Below, piece by piece: positions 24,762 through 33,990 of a DNA stretch of 64,000 nucleotides. Source of the stretch: CANJBX01 sp035556735. Lineage in GTDB: Bacteria; Pseudomonadota; Alphaproteobacteria; Rhizobiales; Xanthobacteraceae. The translations under genes and the position numbers were made by a program. The stretch is from contig DATMFF010000002.1 of assembly GCA_035556735.1 (NCBI GenBank), positions 186,001-250,000 on the forward strand, given 5' to 3'. The first letter of the stretch is position 1; each line of letters opens with the position of its first letter. The notes below the pieces were generated by a model. The model had not been told where the DNA came from, ran no database searches, and saw only the letters and a program-made list of their open reading frames with translations.

Positions 24762-25196
24762 CTATTCGCTACTCGCGTTGGCCGGAACGTCCTCGGAGAT
24801 TTCTTGGCGAAGCTTTGGACCTTTGGCGAGTCGACGTCCTAGTGCAGCGACAAAGGCGTCGTAGCGTTCGCCGGCCTGCGCGCGCGCAGCCGCCTGCGCA
24901 GGCTCGGGCAGTGGCGGGTTGGTGGTTAGCCAGAAGCGCACAAAGACTGCGAGCGTCTCGACTGCGATGCCAAGGTCACGTTCGAGGCGCGCGATCCGTC
25001 GGTCGATCTGGTCGAGACGCTTGGTGAGGGCTGCCTCCTGCCGCTCGGCGGCGTCGGGTGAGAGGAACGAGGCTATGGCGGCCTCAGCGATCAGCGATCG
25101 CGATTGGGCGCGGCGGGCGGCGTATTCGGCGAGCGCCCTGGTCACGCCCGGCTCGAGATAGACGGAAAGCCGCTGCTTCTTGTTCGGATTCGGCAC
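24762..25196 (-). CDS. CopG-family regulator between traG and trbB
   Basis: This 144-aa protein starts with a ribbon-helix-helix-like segment (KKQRLSVYLEPGVTRALAEYAARRAQSRSLIAEAAIASF), then a coiled-coil (QEAALTKRLDQIDRRIARLERDLG) and a variable tail. CopG-like proteins at this position are standard in trb clusters of this type and may control the operon or assist the relaxosome. It begins six bases after the traG stop. Confidence 0.85.
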   Translation of the reverse strand: MPNPNKKQRLSVYLEPGVTRALAEYAARRAQSRSLIAEAAIASFLSPDAAERQEAALTKRLDQIDRRIARLERDLGIAVETLAVFVRFWLTTNPPLPEPAQAAARAQAGERYDAFVAALGRRLAKGPKLRQEISEDVPANASSE

Positions 25197-25202
25197 GGCG
25201 TT

Positions 25203-27188
25203 CTACAGCTCCATGCCGTCGTTGGGGTCGAGCGAGACTTGGCGTGCAATACCCTGCACGAGGCGGTTCATGCGGCTCAGCCGCGCGGCATCGTCCGGCT
25301 CGTCATCGTTTGGGTCGATCTCAAACTCGTTTTCGATCGGCGGCTTCTTCTCGAGGGGCGCCACGCGATTGAGCTCCGGCTGGCGACGCTTCTCGGAGCC
25401 GGTCAGATCTTCGCCGTCCATGGAGCTCACCGGCGGTGTGGCCTCTTGCAAAGGTGGGGGCGAAACGGACCTGCCGGTCCAGTCATTCGAATGCGGATCA
25501 TCGGCCTTCGTCAGGGCCGGCGGCGGCAAGATGCGCGCCTGAAATCTATGGTCCTCGAAATAGCGCGCCTTCTTGGCGCGCACGGGCGGCGTTCCTGCGA
25601 CCATGACGATCTCGTCCGTCGGCGGGAGTTGCATGATCTCGCCGGGCGTAAGCAGCGGGCGCGCGGTCTCGGAGCGCGATACCATCAAATGGCCGAGCCA
25701 GGGACTCAGCCGGTGACCGGCATAGTTGCGCATCGCGCGGAGTTCGGTTGCCGTGCCGAGCGCGTCGCTGACCCGTTTGGCGGTTCTTTCGTCGTTGGTG
25801 GCGAAGCTGACCCGGACGTGACAGTTGTCGAGGATCGAATTGTTCGGACCGTAGGCCTTCTCGATCTGGTTGAGGCTCTGCGCGATCAGAAACGCCTTCA
25901 GCCCATAGCCGGCCATGAATGCCAGCGCGCTCTCGAAGAAGTCGAGCCGGCCGAGCGCCGGAAATTCGTCGAGCATGAGAAGCAGGCGGTGGCGGCGTGA
26001 CTTCGCATGGAGATCTTCCGTTAGCCGGCGTCCGATCTGGTTGAGTACCAGACGGATCAGAGGTTTGGTGCGCGCAATGTCCGACGGCGGCACAACGAGA
26101 TACAGCGTCGTCGGCCGCGCTCCCCCGACGATGTCAGTGATCCGCCAGTCACAGCGGCGCGTGACGGCCGCGACGACGGGATCGCGGTACAATCCCAGGA
26201 ACGACATTGCGGTGCTCAGGACGCCGCTTCGTTCGTTGTCCGACTTGTTGAGGAGCTCCCGCGCCGCGCTCGCGATGACCGGGTGCGGTCCACTCTCGCC
26301 GAGATGCGGAGTTTTCATCATCGCGGCGAGCGTCGACTCGATCGGGCGGCGCGGATCGGAAAGGAAGGAGGCGACGCCGGCGAGCGTTTTGTCTTCCTCG
26401 GCATAGAGCACGTGGAGGATCGCGCCGACCAGCAGCGCATGTGAGGTCTTCTCCCAATGGTTCCGCTTTTCCAACGAGCCTTCCGGATCGACCAGAATGT
26501 CCGCGATGTTCTGGACATCTCTGACCTCCCACTCGCCGCGCCGGACTTCGAGCAACGGGTTGTAGGCGGAAGATTTCGCATTTGTCGGATCGAACAGCAG
26601 CACGCGTCCGTGCCGGGCACGAAACCCGGAGGTGAGCTGCCAGTTCTCTCCCTTGATGTCGTGAACGATCGCCGAGCCGGGCCAGGTCAGGAGCGACGGA
26701 ATGACCAGGCCGACACCCTTGCCGCTCCTGGTCGGCGCGAAGCAGAGGACATGCTCCGGTCCATTGTGCCGGAGGTAGTCGCGGCTGAGCTTGCCGAGCA
26801 CCACGCCGTCAGGACCGAGAAGGCCGGCAGCCTGCACTTCGTCAGGCCGGGCCCATCGCGCCGAACCGTAGGTGTCGACGTTCTTGGTTTCGCGCGCCCG
26901 CCAGACCGACATGCCGATCGCGACTGCGATCGCGATGAAGCCGCCCGACCCGGCGATGTAGGCGCCCTCGACGAAGATCACCGGCGCATAGGCGTCGTAG
27001 AAATACCACCACAGGAAGAAGCACGGCGGATAATAGACCGGCCAGCCGAATATCGTGAACCAGGGCTCGCCGAGCTGCGACTGAAAGCCCAATCGCCACG
27101 CGGTCCACTCGGTCGCGCCCCAGGTCGTCGCAAGAGCTATCAGTGAGACGATAAGGATTTGTCCCCAGAGGATTCGTGTTCCAGACAC
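25203..27188 (-). CDS. traG: Type IV coupling protein TraG/VirD4
   Basis: The 661-aa inner-membrane ATPase links the relaxosome to the channel. Two N-terminal transmembrane regions (about 8-30 and 55-95) precede the VirD4-type motor: Walker A APTRSGKG (about 150) and Walker B LLLMLDEFPALGRL. The GTG at 27188 is chosen because AAGGAG lies eight bases upstream; the frame stays open to a TTG at 27239 without a ribosome-binding site. Its Asp/Glu-rich C-terminal tail is typical of adaptors to substrates. Confidence 0.95.
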   Translation of the reverse strand: MSGTRILWGQILIVSLIALATTWGATEWTAWRLGFQSQLGEPWFTIFGWPVYYPPCFFLWWYFYDAYAPVIFVEGAYIAGSGGFIAIAVAIGMSVWRARETKNVDTYGSARWARPDEVQAAGLLGPDGVVLGKLSRDYLRHNGPEHVLCFAPTRSGKGVGLVIPSLLTWPGSAIVHDIKGENWQLTSGFRARHGRVLLFDPTNAKSSAYNPLLEVRRGEWEVRDVQNIADILVDPEGSLEKRNHWEKTSHALLVGAILHVLYAEEDKTLAGVASFLSDPRRPIESTLAAMMKTPHLGESGPHPVIASAARELLNKSDNERSGVLSTAMSFLGLYRDPVVAAVTRRCDWRITDIVGGARPTTLYLVVPPSDIARTKPLIRLVLNQIGRRLTEDLHAKSRRHRLLLMLDEFPALGRLDFFESALAFMAGYGLKAFLIAQSLNQIEKAYGPNNSILDNCHVRVSFATNDERTAKRVSDALGTATELRAMRNYAGHRLSPWLGHLMVSRSETARPLLTPGEIMQLPPTDEIVMVAGTPPVRAKKARYFEDHRFQARILPPPALTKADDPHSNDWTGRSVSPPPLQEATPPVSSMDGEDLTGSEKRRQPELNRVAPLEKKPPIENEFEIDPNDDEPDDAARLSRMNRLVQGIARQVSLDPNDGMEL

Positions 27189-27330
27189 GTGACCGACTCC
27201 TTCGATGAAGAGGTCGGGCGAGTTGTGGCCGGGTTTCAAGAGGTGAGTTAGCGCTGCCTAAGGGTATCGGGCTCTAGAGAAGAAATAGAAACGATGGCGC
27301 ATTCTGCGTTGTCGCGCTGGGAATGTCGCG

Positions 27331-27957
27331 TCAATGGACTGGCCGCTGGAATTTCTTGCGCGCCCGCTCGACATTGGCACGTATGACACATTGTTCCACG
27401 TGATCGTTGATCAGTCCCATTGCTTGCATGAACGCATGCACGGTGGTCGGCCCGACAAACTTCCAGCCCCGCTTCTTGAGCTCCCGTGACAGCGCGGCCG
27501 ATGCGGCGGAAGTCGCCGCGGTCTGCGGTCTTGCGAGCTGCTTCTCGTCAGGCTCATAGCGCCAGACGAAAGCCGCCAGCGAGCCTTCCTGCTTGACAAG
27601 CTCCTGCGCCCGCTGCGCATTGTTGATGACTGCCTCGATCTTTCCGCGGTGGCGGACGATGCCTTCGTCCTTGAGAAGGCGATCGACATCGCGCTGCGTG
27701 AAACGCGCGATCCTGTCAAAATCAAAGCCGCAAAAGGCTTCACGAAACGTCTCACGCTTGGCGAGTATGGTGCGCCAGCTAAGCCCGGACTGAAAACCTT
27801 CCAGGCTCAGCTTCTCAAACAGGCGGTAATCGTCGCTGACCGGGAATCCCCATTCGCTGTCGTGATAGGCGGGAAACTCCGGCGCGGCGGCGGACCAGGC
27901 GCAGCGCGGCCTGCCGTCAGGTCCGAAGGCCTCCTGCTTCCTGAAGGGATCGACCAT
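27331..27957 (-). CDS. tag: DNA-3-methyladenine glycosylase I
   Basis: The 208-aa base-excision enzyme removes 3-methyladenine from alkylated DNA. Family motifs are RCAWS and YHDSEWGFP at the N-terminus, LSLEGFQSGLSWRTILAKR, and the zinc-binding NDHVEQC near the C-terminus. It is accessory cargo located between traG and the relaxase gene, the insertion hot spot of this ICE type, and lies next to detoxification-type genes. Confidence 0.95.
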   Translation of the reverse strand: MVDPFRKQEAFGPDGRPRCAWSAAAPEFPAYHDSEWGFPVSDDYRLFEKLSLEGFQSGLSWRTILAKRETFREAFCGFDFDRIARFTQRDVDRLLKDEGIVRHRGKIEAVINNAQRAQELVKQEGSLAAFVWRYEPDEKQLARPQTAATSAASAALSRELKKRGWKFVGPTTVHAFMQAMGLINDHVEQCVIRANVERARKKFQRPVH

Positions 27958-28013
27958 GTCCGCGGGCCTGCGCCGCGGACATGGTGCCCGTTTCGCTGGG
28001 CGAACGCTTCGCC

Positions 28014-28994
28014 TCAGCCCCTTGGAGCTATCGGGATCGCGAGCGGCCGCATCGGCGAGCCGGTCGCCCCACGCAGTTTCACTGGCGCTGCGACGAACAG
28101 GAATTCGTACATCTTGTCCCTGGCGAGGTCCTCAAGCCACATCACCTCGATGAAAGGTACGCCCTTCTCCGCGAGGAGATAGGTATGGACCGGTGCGAAG
28201 TTCTCCGGATTTGAGGATGGAAAGCTCTCCAGTCCGAAGTTGTCCGCACCGAGCAGCATCGCCTTCTGCTCCTCGACCAACCAACGCGCTGCCTCCAGGC
28301 TGAGTCCGGATTGGTTGAAGAGCTGGTACTTCGACTTGTCCGGCCAGACGGTCATCAGGCCGGTGCGAATCAGTACCACGTCACCGGGGCGCAATTTGCT
28401 GCCTTGCCGGTCCAGTGCCTTCTTGAGGTCGGCGGCTGTGATCGCGTAGGAGGCGGGCAGGTGCTGCACCCCTTTGGATGCCGCCACGTCGATAAGCACG
28501 CCCCGGGCCGCGATCGGTGGAATCTTGTCGGCACCCGACTTGGTCCAGCCGCGATCGCTCAGTGCCTCGCTAGCGCTCACCTCGTTCCAGATTCTTCCGT
28601 GGATGCCGAAGTGGTTGAGGCTGTCGATGTGGGTCCCGGTGTGGGTGTTCATCAGAATCGTGTCGCTCGAATGGGAGACGAGGTTGCCGCCCTCGCGGCG
28701 TGTCGGCTCGTGAGTCTTCCAGATCTGGTAGGTCGGATCGCCGAATGCATCCGCGCAGCATGTGGGCATTCCGACGAACAGGTCGACCGACAGGTCGTAG
28801 ATCTTACCGCTGTTGATCCGCCCCAGAATCTCCAGCCGAGACTGGTCGGTCATCATGTTGAGGGTGCCGATTTCATCGTTGGCACCCCATGGGCTGCGCC
28901 CAGCCGCGTCGGTGGCCATTTGCGCATGGGCGGTCGCGCCGCCGATGGCGAGCGCGGCGCATAGCGTTGTCAGGTGAAGTATCAGTCGCTTCAT
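28014..28994 (-). CDS. Secreted cyclase-family (kynurenine formamidase-like) metal hydrolase
   Basis: The 326-aa protein has a Sec signal peptide (MKRLILHLTTLCAALAIGGA to about 25) and a cyclase/formamidase domain with the metal motif HTGTHIDSLNH (H-x-GTH-x-D-x3-H). Relatives hydrolyse N-formylkynurenine, isatin or other cyclic amides; the substrate here is unknown. ATG 28994 has AAGGAG at good spacing; an ATG two codons earlier is possible. It points in the same direction as the GST/TetR genes but is separated from them by 300 bases. Confidence 0.88.
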   Translation of the reverse strand: MKRLILHLTTLCAALAIGGATAHAQMATDAAGRSPWGANDEIGTLNMMTDQSRLEILGRINSGKIYDLSVDLFVGMPTCCADAFGDPTYQIWKTHEPTRREGGNLVSHSSDTILMNTHTGTHIDSLNHFGIHGRIWNEVSASEALSDRGWTKSGADKIPPIAARGVLIDVAASKGVQHLPASYAITAADLKKALDRQGSKLRPGDVVLIRTGLMTVWPDKSKYQLFNQSGLSLEAARWLVEEQKAMLLGADNFGLESFPSSNPENFAPVHTYLLAEKGVPFIEVMWLEDLARDKMYEFLFVAAPVKLRGATGSPMRPLAIPIAPRG

Positions 28995-29301
28995 GGTCAT
29001 TGCTCCTTTGACATGCTTGTGAATGCTGCGAACGGCACAAGAGGGCCCGTCCGCTCGACATTGCCGGGCGGTCTTGCAACTCTTGCTCAGTAGCGGGTTC
29101 AGCCGAGGGCGCCTGCTAACAGCCGGCACCGATGATTTCATCGGCGGCGCGCTCACACGACCCGATTGCGGTGGTCATCCAAAACGATCAGGTGCGAACC
29201 GGCGGTCCCCTCATTGGATATTTCCTCGTCACGTTGTTTGCGTAGCGTTGAGGCCAGTGAACGCCCAGCGGCAGGGTTCGGTGCAGTCGAAGGCTTTCCG
29301 T
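28995..29301. other. Non-coding stretch between cyclase-family and YciI-like genes
   Basis: About 307 bases hold the promoter and ribosome-binding site of the cyclase gene. A small perfect hairpin (CCGATGA-TT-TCATCGG, 29129-29144) could end YciI transcription. No convincing reading frame. Confidence 0.4.
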
Positions 29302-29604
29302 CTAGGTGGATGCAGTTCGGGCGTGCAGGAAACTGAGCTGGTCGCTGGTCTTCGATGGGGCGATTTCCAGGATTTCGGGGCTCACAACATTCCCGGCCAC
29401 GAATGGGTCGCTATTCACCCGGTCTTGCAACTCAGACAGCGACGTGTTGTGCGCGAGGATCCCGCCGCCAAGGTTGGGCTGGAGAGTGCCGGTCAGGAGG
29501 AACACGCCATCGTCGAAGCCGCGCCTGATCCACTCGTTGTGGCCCTGCATCAGCCGGCCGGCCTCGCTCTTGTTGCTGGAAAATCTGAGTAAGACGATGA
29601 ACAT
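29302..29604 (-). CDS. YciI-like protein
   Basis: This 100-aa ferredoxin-like-fold protein begins MFIVLLRFSSNKSEAGRLM and has the family pattern HNEWIRRGFDDGVFLLTGTLQP...GGGILAHN...DPFVAGNVV. YciI-family members include chloromuconolactone-type isomerases and small stress proteins; a catalytic role is not certain. ATG 29604 is chosen from the family's usual start; the frame is open much further upstream without family similarity. It probably follows GST-tetR in one transcript. Confidence 0.8.
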   Translation of the reverse strand: MFIVLLRFSSNKSEAGRLMQGHNEWIRRGFDDGVFLLTGTLQPNLGGGILAHNTSLSELQDRVNSDPFVAGNVVSPEILEIAPSKTSDQLSFLHARTAST

Positions 29605-29713
29605 CGTGTACGTTCTCCGTGATGAGTTGGAAGCCCAGGCATGTCGCGGCGAAGCATGTCTATGTCTCGCTGCCGCGTTTGACCTAGCACTCCTCTCTCG
29701 GGCTTTGCCCGGC

Positions 29714-30334
29714 CTAATGCCTGACGCGCTCGGCTTTCCGAGGTCCTTGATGACCGCCGGGCGCGGCGTGGCCGACACATGATCTGAGCCAGTCGCACAT
29801 CTGCTCGACTTCCTGCTTGATGAACTTCTCATCGCGGAAGGCGCTTGCCAGTGTGGCAACACCCTGGCTGCGGGCCAGAAGATGCATGGCCAGTTCGTCG
29901 GCGTCCGCCTCCCGGCCGAGCAGCGTGAATTGCCGTCGCAGCCAGGTCCGAAATAGCATGAACAGCTTGTTCGCCTCGCCCTGCGAGGCGTGGTTCAGCT
30001 TCGCAAGCTCAGTGCACAGTGTGCCGATCGGGCAGCCGTAGCGCTTTATGTCAGCGCGGTTTGTGATCAGGATGTGAATGAAGCTCCGGATACGATCCTC
30101 GGGAGTTTCTCCCTCTACCTCCCACCGCTCCAACATCTTTCGCCTGTCGGCCAGACGCTCATTGATGACGGCATCCAGAATCTCGTCCTTGGTTTTGAAG
30201 TAGTAATAGAAGTTGCCGCGCGAGATGTGCACGGCATCGGCAATGTCCGAGAACGAGGTGTGTTCAAACCCCTGCCGATAGAAGAGATCGTCCGCGGCTT
30301 CGACGATGTCCTCGCGGGTGCTTTTGCTTGTCAT
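29714..30334 (-). CDS. TetR/AcrR-family repressor
   Basis: The 206-aa protein has an N-terminal TetR HTH (EDIVEAADDLFYRQGFEHTSFSDIADAVHISRGNFYYYFKTKDEIL split over helices 1-4) and a C-terminal ligand-binding domain. ATG 30334 overlaps the GST stop (ATGA), so the two are co-translated. The 41-bp palindrome at 31121 in front of the GST gene is the obvious operator, giving a self-repressed GST-tetR unit. Confidence 0.92.
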   Translation of the reverse strand: MTSKSTREDIVEAADDLFYRQGFEHTSFSDIADAVHISRGNFYYYFKTKDEILDAVINERLADRRKMLERWEVEGETPEDRIRSFIHILITNRADIKRYGCPIGTLCTELAKLNHASQGEANKLFMLFRTWLRRQFTLLGREADADELAMHLLARSQGVATLASAFRDEKFIKQEVEQMCDWLRSCVGHAAPGGHQGPRKAERVRH

Positions 30335-31095
30335 GACGCGCGCGCCCTTTCCAACGAAGCTTCGACAACTGTCGCCGCTGTGTGCCCGAACAAAGCTCTA
30401 GCAAACTCGCGCTGCTCGTCGCTTCCCGGGGCAGGCGGCGGACGGCGCAGCTCGGCGCCAGCGGCCATCCCTTTTTGGACGGCCGGACGAGCTCCAATGC
30501 GATCAAGCCAAGCAACGACATGAGAAAACGCGCTCACGTCCTGGCCGAAGAAGCTGGCGGTTGCCACCCATGGGTAAAGCGCCATATCGGCAATCGAGTA
30601 GTCTCCGGCGACGAAGCTCTGGTCAGCCAACTGCCGGTCGAGAACCCCGAGTAACCGATTTGCTTCGTTGCTGTACCGCTTTGCCGAGTATTCGATCCCA
30701 ATTGCATCATCGACAAGGCTGGGCGCATAGACATTGAAATGGCTGGCCTGTCCGAACATTGGTCCCACGCCAGCGACCTGCCAGAACAGCCACTTATCCA
30801 CCTCGATCCTCCGGCGCTCCTCGGCCGGATAGAACTCGCCTGTCTTGCGTCCGAGATATTGCAGGATGGCGCCCGACTCGAACACCGAAACGGGCGCGCC
30901 CCCGGGACCTACGTGATCGATGATCGCCGGTACGCGGTTATTGGGAGAAATGGCCAGAAATTCAGGCTTGAACTGTTCACCCTTCCCGATTGCGACCGGC
31001 CGGATAGTGTAAGGCAATCTCATTTCCTCGAGCGCGAGCGTGATCTTCCACGCGTTCGGCGTCGTCCAGAAGAAGACTTCGATGGGTGCGGTCAT
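30331..31095 (-). CDS. Glutathione S-transferase (YfcG/YghU-like)
   Basis: The 254-aa protein has an N-terminal thioredoxin-like domain with the WTTPNAWKITLALEE start characteristic of Nu-class (YfcG-type) GSTs, where Thr/Asn near the N-terminus act on glutathione. It also has the cis-Pro segment NNRVPAIID, ESGAILQYLG, and an all-helical C-terminal domain. These enzymes often act as disulfide-bond reductases. It heads an operon with tetR, and expression is likely inducible. Confidence 0.92.
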   Translation of the reverse strand: MTAPIEVFFWTTPNAWKITLALEEMRLPYTIRPVAIGKGEQFKPEFLAISPNNRVPAIIDHVGPGGAPVSVFESGAILQYLGRKTGEFYPAEERRRIEVDKWLFWQVAGVGPMFGQASHFNVYAPSLVDDAIGIEYSAKRYSNEANRLLGVLDRQLADQSFVAGDYSIADMALYPWVATASFFGQDVSAFSHVVAWLDRIGARPAVQKGMAAGAELRRPPPAPGSDEQREFARALFGHTAATVVEASLERARAS

Positions 31096-31120
31096 ATGGG
31101 CTCCAGCTGCAAATAGATGG

Positions 31121-31170
31121 TTTGGACGGCTGTCCTAGATCTTTTAGGACAACCGTCCAAATCCTGTCAA
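31121..31170 (-). promoter_or_regulatory. TetR operator palindrome and promoter of the GST-tetR operon
   Basis: A 41-bp imperfect palindrome (31121-31161, 17 of 20 positions matching around a single central base) ends 26 bases before the GST start. A perfect -35 hexamer TTGACA lies at 31165-31170 on the minus strand, and a TAAAAG-like -10 falls inside the palindrome, so repressor binding would cover the promoter. Confidence 0.85.
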
Positions 31171-31228
31171 GGGCTCGTGACAGCTCGTCCGAGGTAAGGG
31201 ATGAATGGACCTGCGGCGTCCGAGGCAG

Positions 31229-32965
31229 CTACAAGGCGATTCCGCGCTTGCGGCTGAAGCTCCAGTCCACGCCACCATCTCCGCGCACGATGCCAGACAC
31301 ATGGCGGCCAAGGCGGCGTTCGAGGGAAGGAGACCAGGGGACGAGCTGGAAGCCGAGCCCGTCATCGAGCATCGCGAATCGGCCGGATGCGAGGTCGAAG
31401 CGACGCCGGTACGTGCCAGCGACATACTCTCCGGCCGACGGTTTCACCGCGGACTTGCCTGTCTCCGCGCCGATGCGTTCGCTCAACGCCTCCAGCTCGC
31501 GCCGGCGCAAGGTGTCGATCAGGTTGCGGCTGTAACTTACCCCGCTCGCCTGCCGCTCAGCCAGCCCTTGACAGATGAGATGCTCGGCGCGGCGGTCGAG
31601 CGCGTCCCGGACCTCGGCGCCGAAACCACCACCGACGGCCACCGGCTCGCGCGCAATGGCTTGGCGGTCCAGCCAGGTGGCTCCATTGGCCGTGATCTGC
31701 TGTTTGAGCGGGACATCCGATCGTACGGCAAGCGCGACACGCCGCCGGCCCAGTGCATCATCGAACTTCCGCAGTTCGACGATCGAATCCGGTTCCGAGT
31801 CTCCCGCGGCATCGAGGTCAGCAAGCTTGATGTGATGGGTCCGGCCGTCGACACCATCGATCACGGCGTAGGCCGTGCCCTTCAGCTCGTCGTCGAGACC
31901 ACGTGCGATGAGACGCCCAATGATGGGATCGTCGAGGCTCTCGCCGGCGAGTACGTAGCTCGAGGTGCCGCGTTCGATGTTGCGCAAGGCCAGCCCGCGA
32001 TGGATACGCTTGATGATGTCGCCGCGCTCACCCAGCTCGCGCAAGCTCTTCTCGGCAGACTCAGAGATGATCCACTGGCCCGGCCCGATCTGATCGGCGA
32101 GGCCGAGGGCTTCCAGCTTGCGCAGGCGTCCGACCTTCAATGCGTGGAATTCGTCGGGCTGGCGGTCTGCCTGCGGCGCAAGGTCGATGACGCCTGTCCG
32201 ATAAGCATCGCGCGCGAGCTGACGGTCGAGGTTCGTCCAGCGCTCGGCATTGATCTGACGTTCCAGCGTGTTGCGGATGTCGTGATCGGTGCGCGGGCCG
32301 AGCTCCTGGGTGATGAGGTCGCGCGCGCGGTCGCGCATCCCTTCCTTGATGTAATCGCGCGAGATGACAAGGTTCTCGCCGTCATCGCGAACGCCGCGAA
32401 CGAGCAGGTGGACATGCGGATGCTCGGTGTTCCAGTGATCCACGGCCACCCAGTCCAACCTGGTCCCGAGATCCTTCTCCATCTGGCTGACTAGCTCGCG
32501 CGTGAATTGCTTGAGGTCGGACATCTCGATCGCGTCGTCCGGAGACACGATGAAGCGGAAGTGATGGCGGTCGTCCGCACAGCGATCGGCGAAGTCCTTC
32601 GGGCTGGCTTCGTCGGTGCCGGGACCGAAAAGCCGCGCCCGCTCCCCGTCCCGGGTGACGCCCTCGCGCCGCAGGTAGCCCAGATGCGTCGCGAGGGGTG
32701 CGCCGCGCGCGCTGTGGCGGACGACGCGCGCCTTCACGACGGCGCCCCGCGAGCGCGACGTGATGAGCCGGTTGGCCTGCACCGAGGCGCGCTGGCCTCG
32801 GCCGAACCGCGAGCGATGGCCGGGGCCGATCGCCCCCTTGCGGGAGACGGAGCCGCCCGCCCGCTGAGCTGCGGCGAGCGCTTGGGCGATGAAGGGCCGC
32901 GCCCGCCGCGCGCGCGTCGAGCGGATGCGGCCAGGCCGGATGCGGAAGTTGTCCTCGGCGCTCAT
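31229..32965 (-). CDS. VirD2-like relaxase (DUF3363 type)
   Basis: The 578-aa relaxase nicks oriT and pilots the DNA strand. The N-terminal domain carries the metal-binding histidines in DHWNTEHPHVHLLVRG (H177, H182, H184, H186) and an upstream FRFIVSPDDA motif; the C-terminal half corresponds to DUF3363. The start at 32965 follows GGAG by ten bases. A candidate oriT lies just upstream (33081-33136). Downstream is the accessory insert. Confidence 0.92.
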   Translation of the reverse strand: MSAEDNFRIRPGRIRSTRARRARPFIAQALAAAQRAGGSVSRKGAIGPGHRSRFGRGQRASVQANRLITSRSRGAVVKARVVRHSARGAPLATHLGYLRREGVTRDGERARLFGPGTDEASPKDFADRCADDRHHFRFIVSPDDAIEMSDLKQFTRELVSQMEKDLGTRLDWVAVDHWNTEHPHVHLLVRGVRDDGENLVISRDYIKEGMRDRARDLITQELGPRTDHDIRNTLERQINAERWTNLDRQLARDAYRTGVIDLAPQADRQPDEFHALKVGRLRKLEALGLADQIGPGQWIISESAEKSLRELGERGDIIKRIHRGLALRNIERGTSSYVLAGESLDDPIIGRLIARGLDDELKGTAYAVIDGVDGRTHHIKLADLDAAGDSEPDSIVELRKFDDALGRRRVALAVRSDVPLKQQITANGATWLDRQAIAREPVAVGGGFGAEVRDALDRRAEHLICQGLAERQASGVSYSRNLIDTLRRRELEALSERIGAETGKSAVKPSAGEYVAGTYRRRFDLASGRFAMLDDGLGFQLVPWSPSLERRLGRHVSGIVRGDGGVDWSFSRKRGIAL

Positions 32966-33080
32966 GGCCGCAGCTCCGCACATCGCGCCAAGGGGCGGAT
33001 CTCATTGAGAAAGCGCCGAAGCCGCAGGCTGCGCCGGGACGGCGCACCTCGCGGTTTCGGCATGTAACCTATTGAAAAGG

Positions 33081-33136
33081 CACAACCGTCATGGCGCGCA
33101 CATCGCGCCCCTTTATCCTGCCATCGTGCGGTTGTG
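33081..33136. other. Candidate origin of transfer (oriT) with nic-like site
   Basis: An inverted repeat CACAACCG (33081-33088) / CGGTTGTG (33129-33136), with inner arms ATGGC/GCCAT, encloses TTTATCCTGCC (33112-33122). YATCCTG|C is the nic consensus of RP4/VirD2-type relaxases; the cut would fall between 33120 and 33121. It lies directly upstream of the relaxase gene. Confidence 0.7.
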
Positions 33137-33209
33137 TTTGCGCCTTCCCGCCTCACCGCACGCCATGGTGCGCTGGGGTTCGCTGGACCGCGAAGGGATA
33201 GAACGCGGG

Positions 33210-33986
33210 TCATGGCTGCTCGCCAGGGCGCGCTTGTGCGACGAAGAGGTCTGGTGAACGCGGAGAAAGCGGCACGGCGTCACGCGCTCGTGGCGCCATC
33301 GCGCCGGCTTTGGGACGGCGTGCACCTTGTGATCGAGCTGCATTCGCGATGCCGTCGGTGCCCACAACGAACAGCGGCGAGCGGGTCCACGCGAGCGGAT
33401 CGGCAATCGGAATCGCAATGCTGCTTTCGAGTGGTTCTGCACCGATAAGGGGCGCCAATATCGCAACATACGCGAGGGTTTCGGCTGGCAATGCGCGAAC
33501 GCCGGCGAGGTAGTCGTCGTAACGTTGGGGGCCGGCATTGTAGGCCGCAAGGAAGCCCGGCGATCCGTAGCGGTCGTGCATCTCGCGCAAGTACGCTGCG
33601 CCGGCCAGGATGTTGTCGTGCGGATCGAATGGGTTCGCGCCGAGCTTGTAGCGCGCGCGGAGTTCCGACCAGGTGTCCGGCATGATCTGCATCACGCCCA
33701 TCGCGCCCTTGCGAGAGACGGCCCGTTCGTCGCCGGCGCTTTCCGCGCCCATGACCGCCCGTATCCATGCAACGGGCACGCCGAAGCGCCGCGCCGCTTC
33801 CGCGATGTAGTCGGCGATCGAGTGGGCTCGCTGAGAGCGCGTGATAGGCGCGTTCTGCGCAAACGCATCGCCGGTGAACGGGCCGGCGATCAGCAGGCCG
33901 GAGATGAGAAGAGCGGGAAGACGCCGGGCGAGCGAGCCCCGCCCGGTCGTCTCACTCTGCCTCCGCGAGATCGAGCGGATGACCAT
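33210..33986 (-). CDS. Lytic transglycosylase (conjugation-associated)
   Basis: The 258-aa exported enzyme (signal peptide about 20-43, ending DAFAQ) opens peptidoglycan for the transfer channel. The SLT domain has the catalytic glutamate E82 in VMGAESAG, GAMGVMQIMPDTW and the AYNAGPQRYDDY motif. The start at 33986 lies just after the DUF736 stop. Confidence 0.92.
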   Translation of the reverse strand: MVIRSISRRQSETTGRGSLARRLPALLISGLLIAGPFTGDAFAQNAPITRSQRAHSIADYIAEAARRFGVPVAWIRAVMGAESAGDERAVSRKGAMGVMQIMPDTWSELRARYKLGANPFDPHDNILAGAAYLREMHDRYGSPGFLAAYNAGPQRYDDYLAGVRALPAETLAYVAILAPLIGAEPLESSIAIPIADPLAWTRSPLFVVGTDGIANAARSQGARRPKAGAMAPRARDAVPLSPRSPDLFVAQARPGEQP

Positions 33987-33990
33987 CGCC

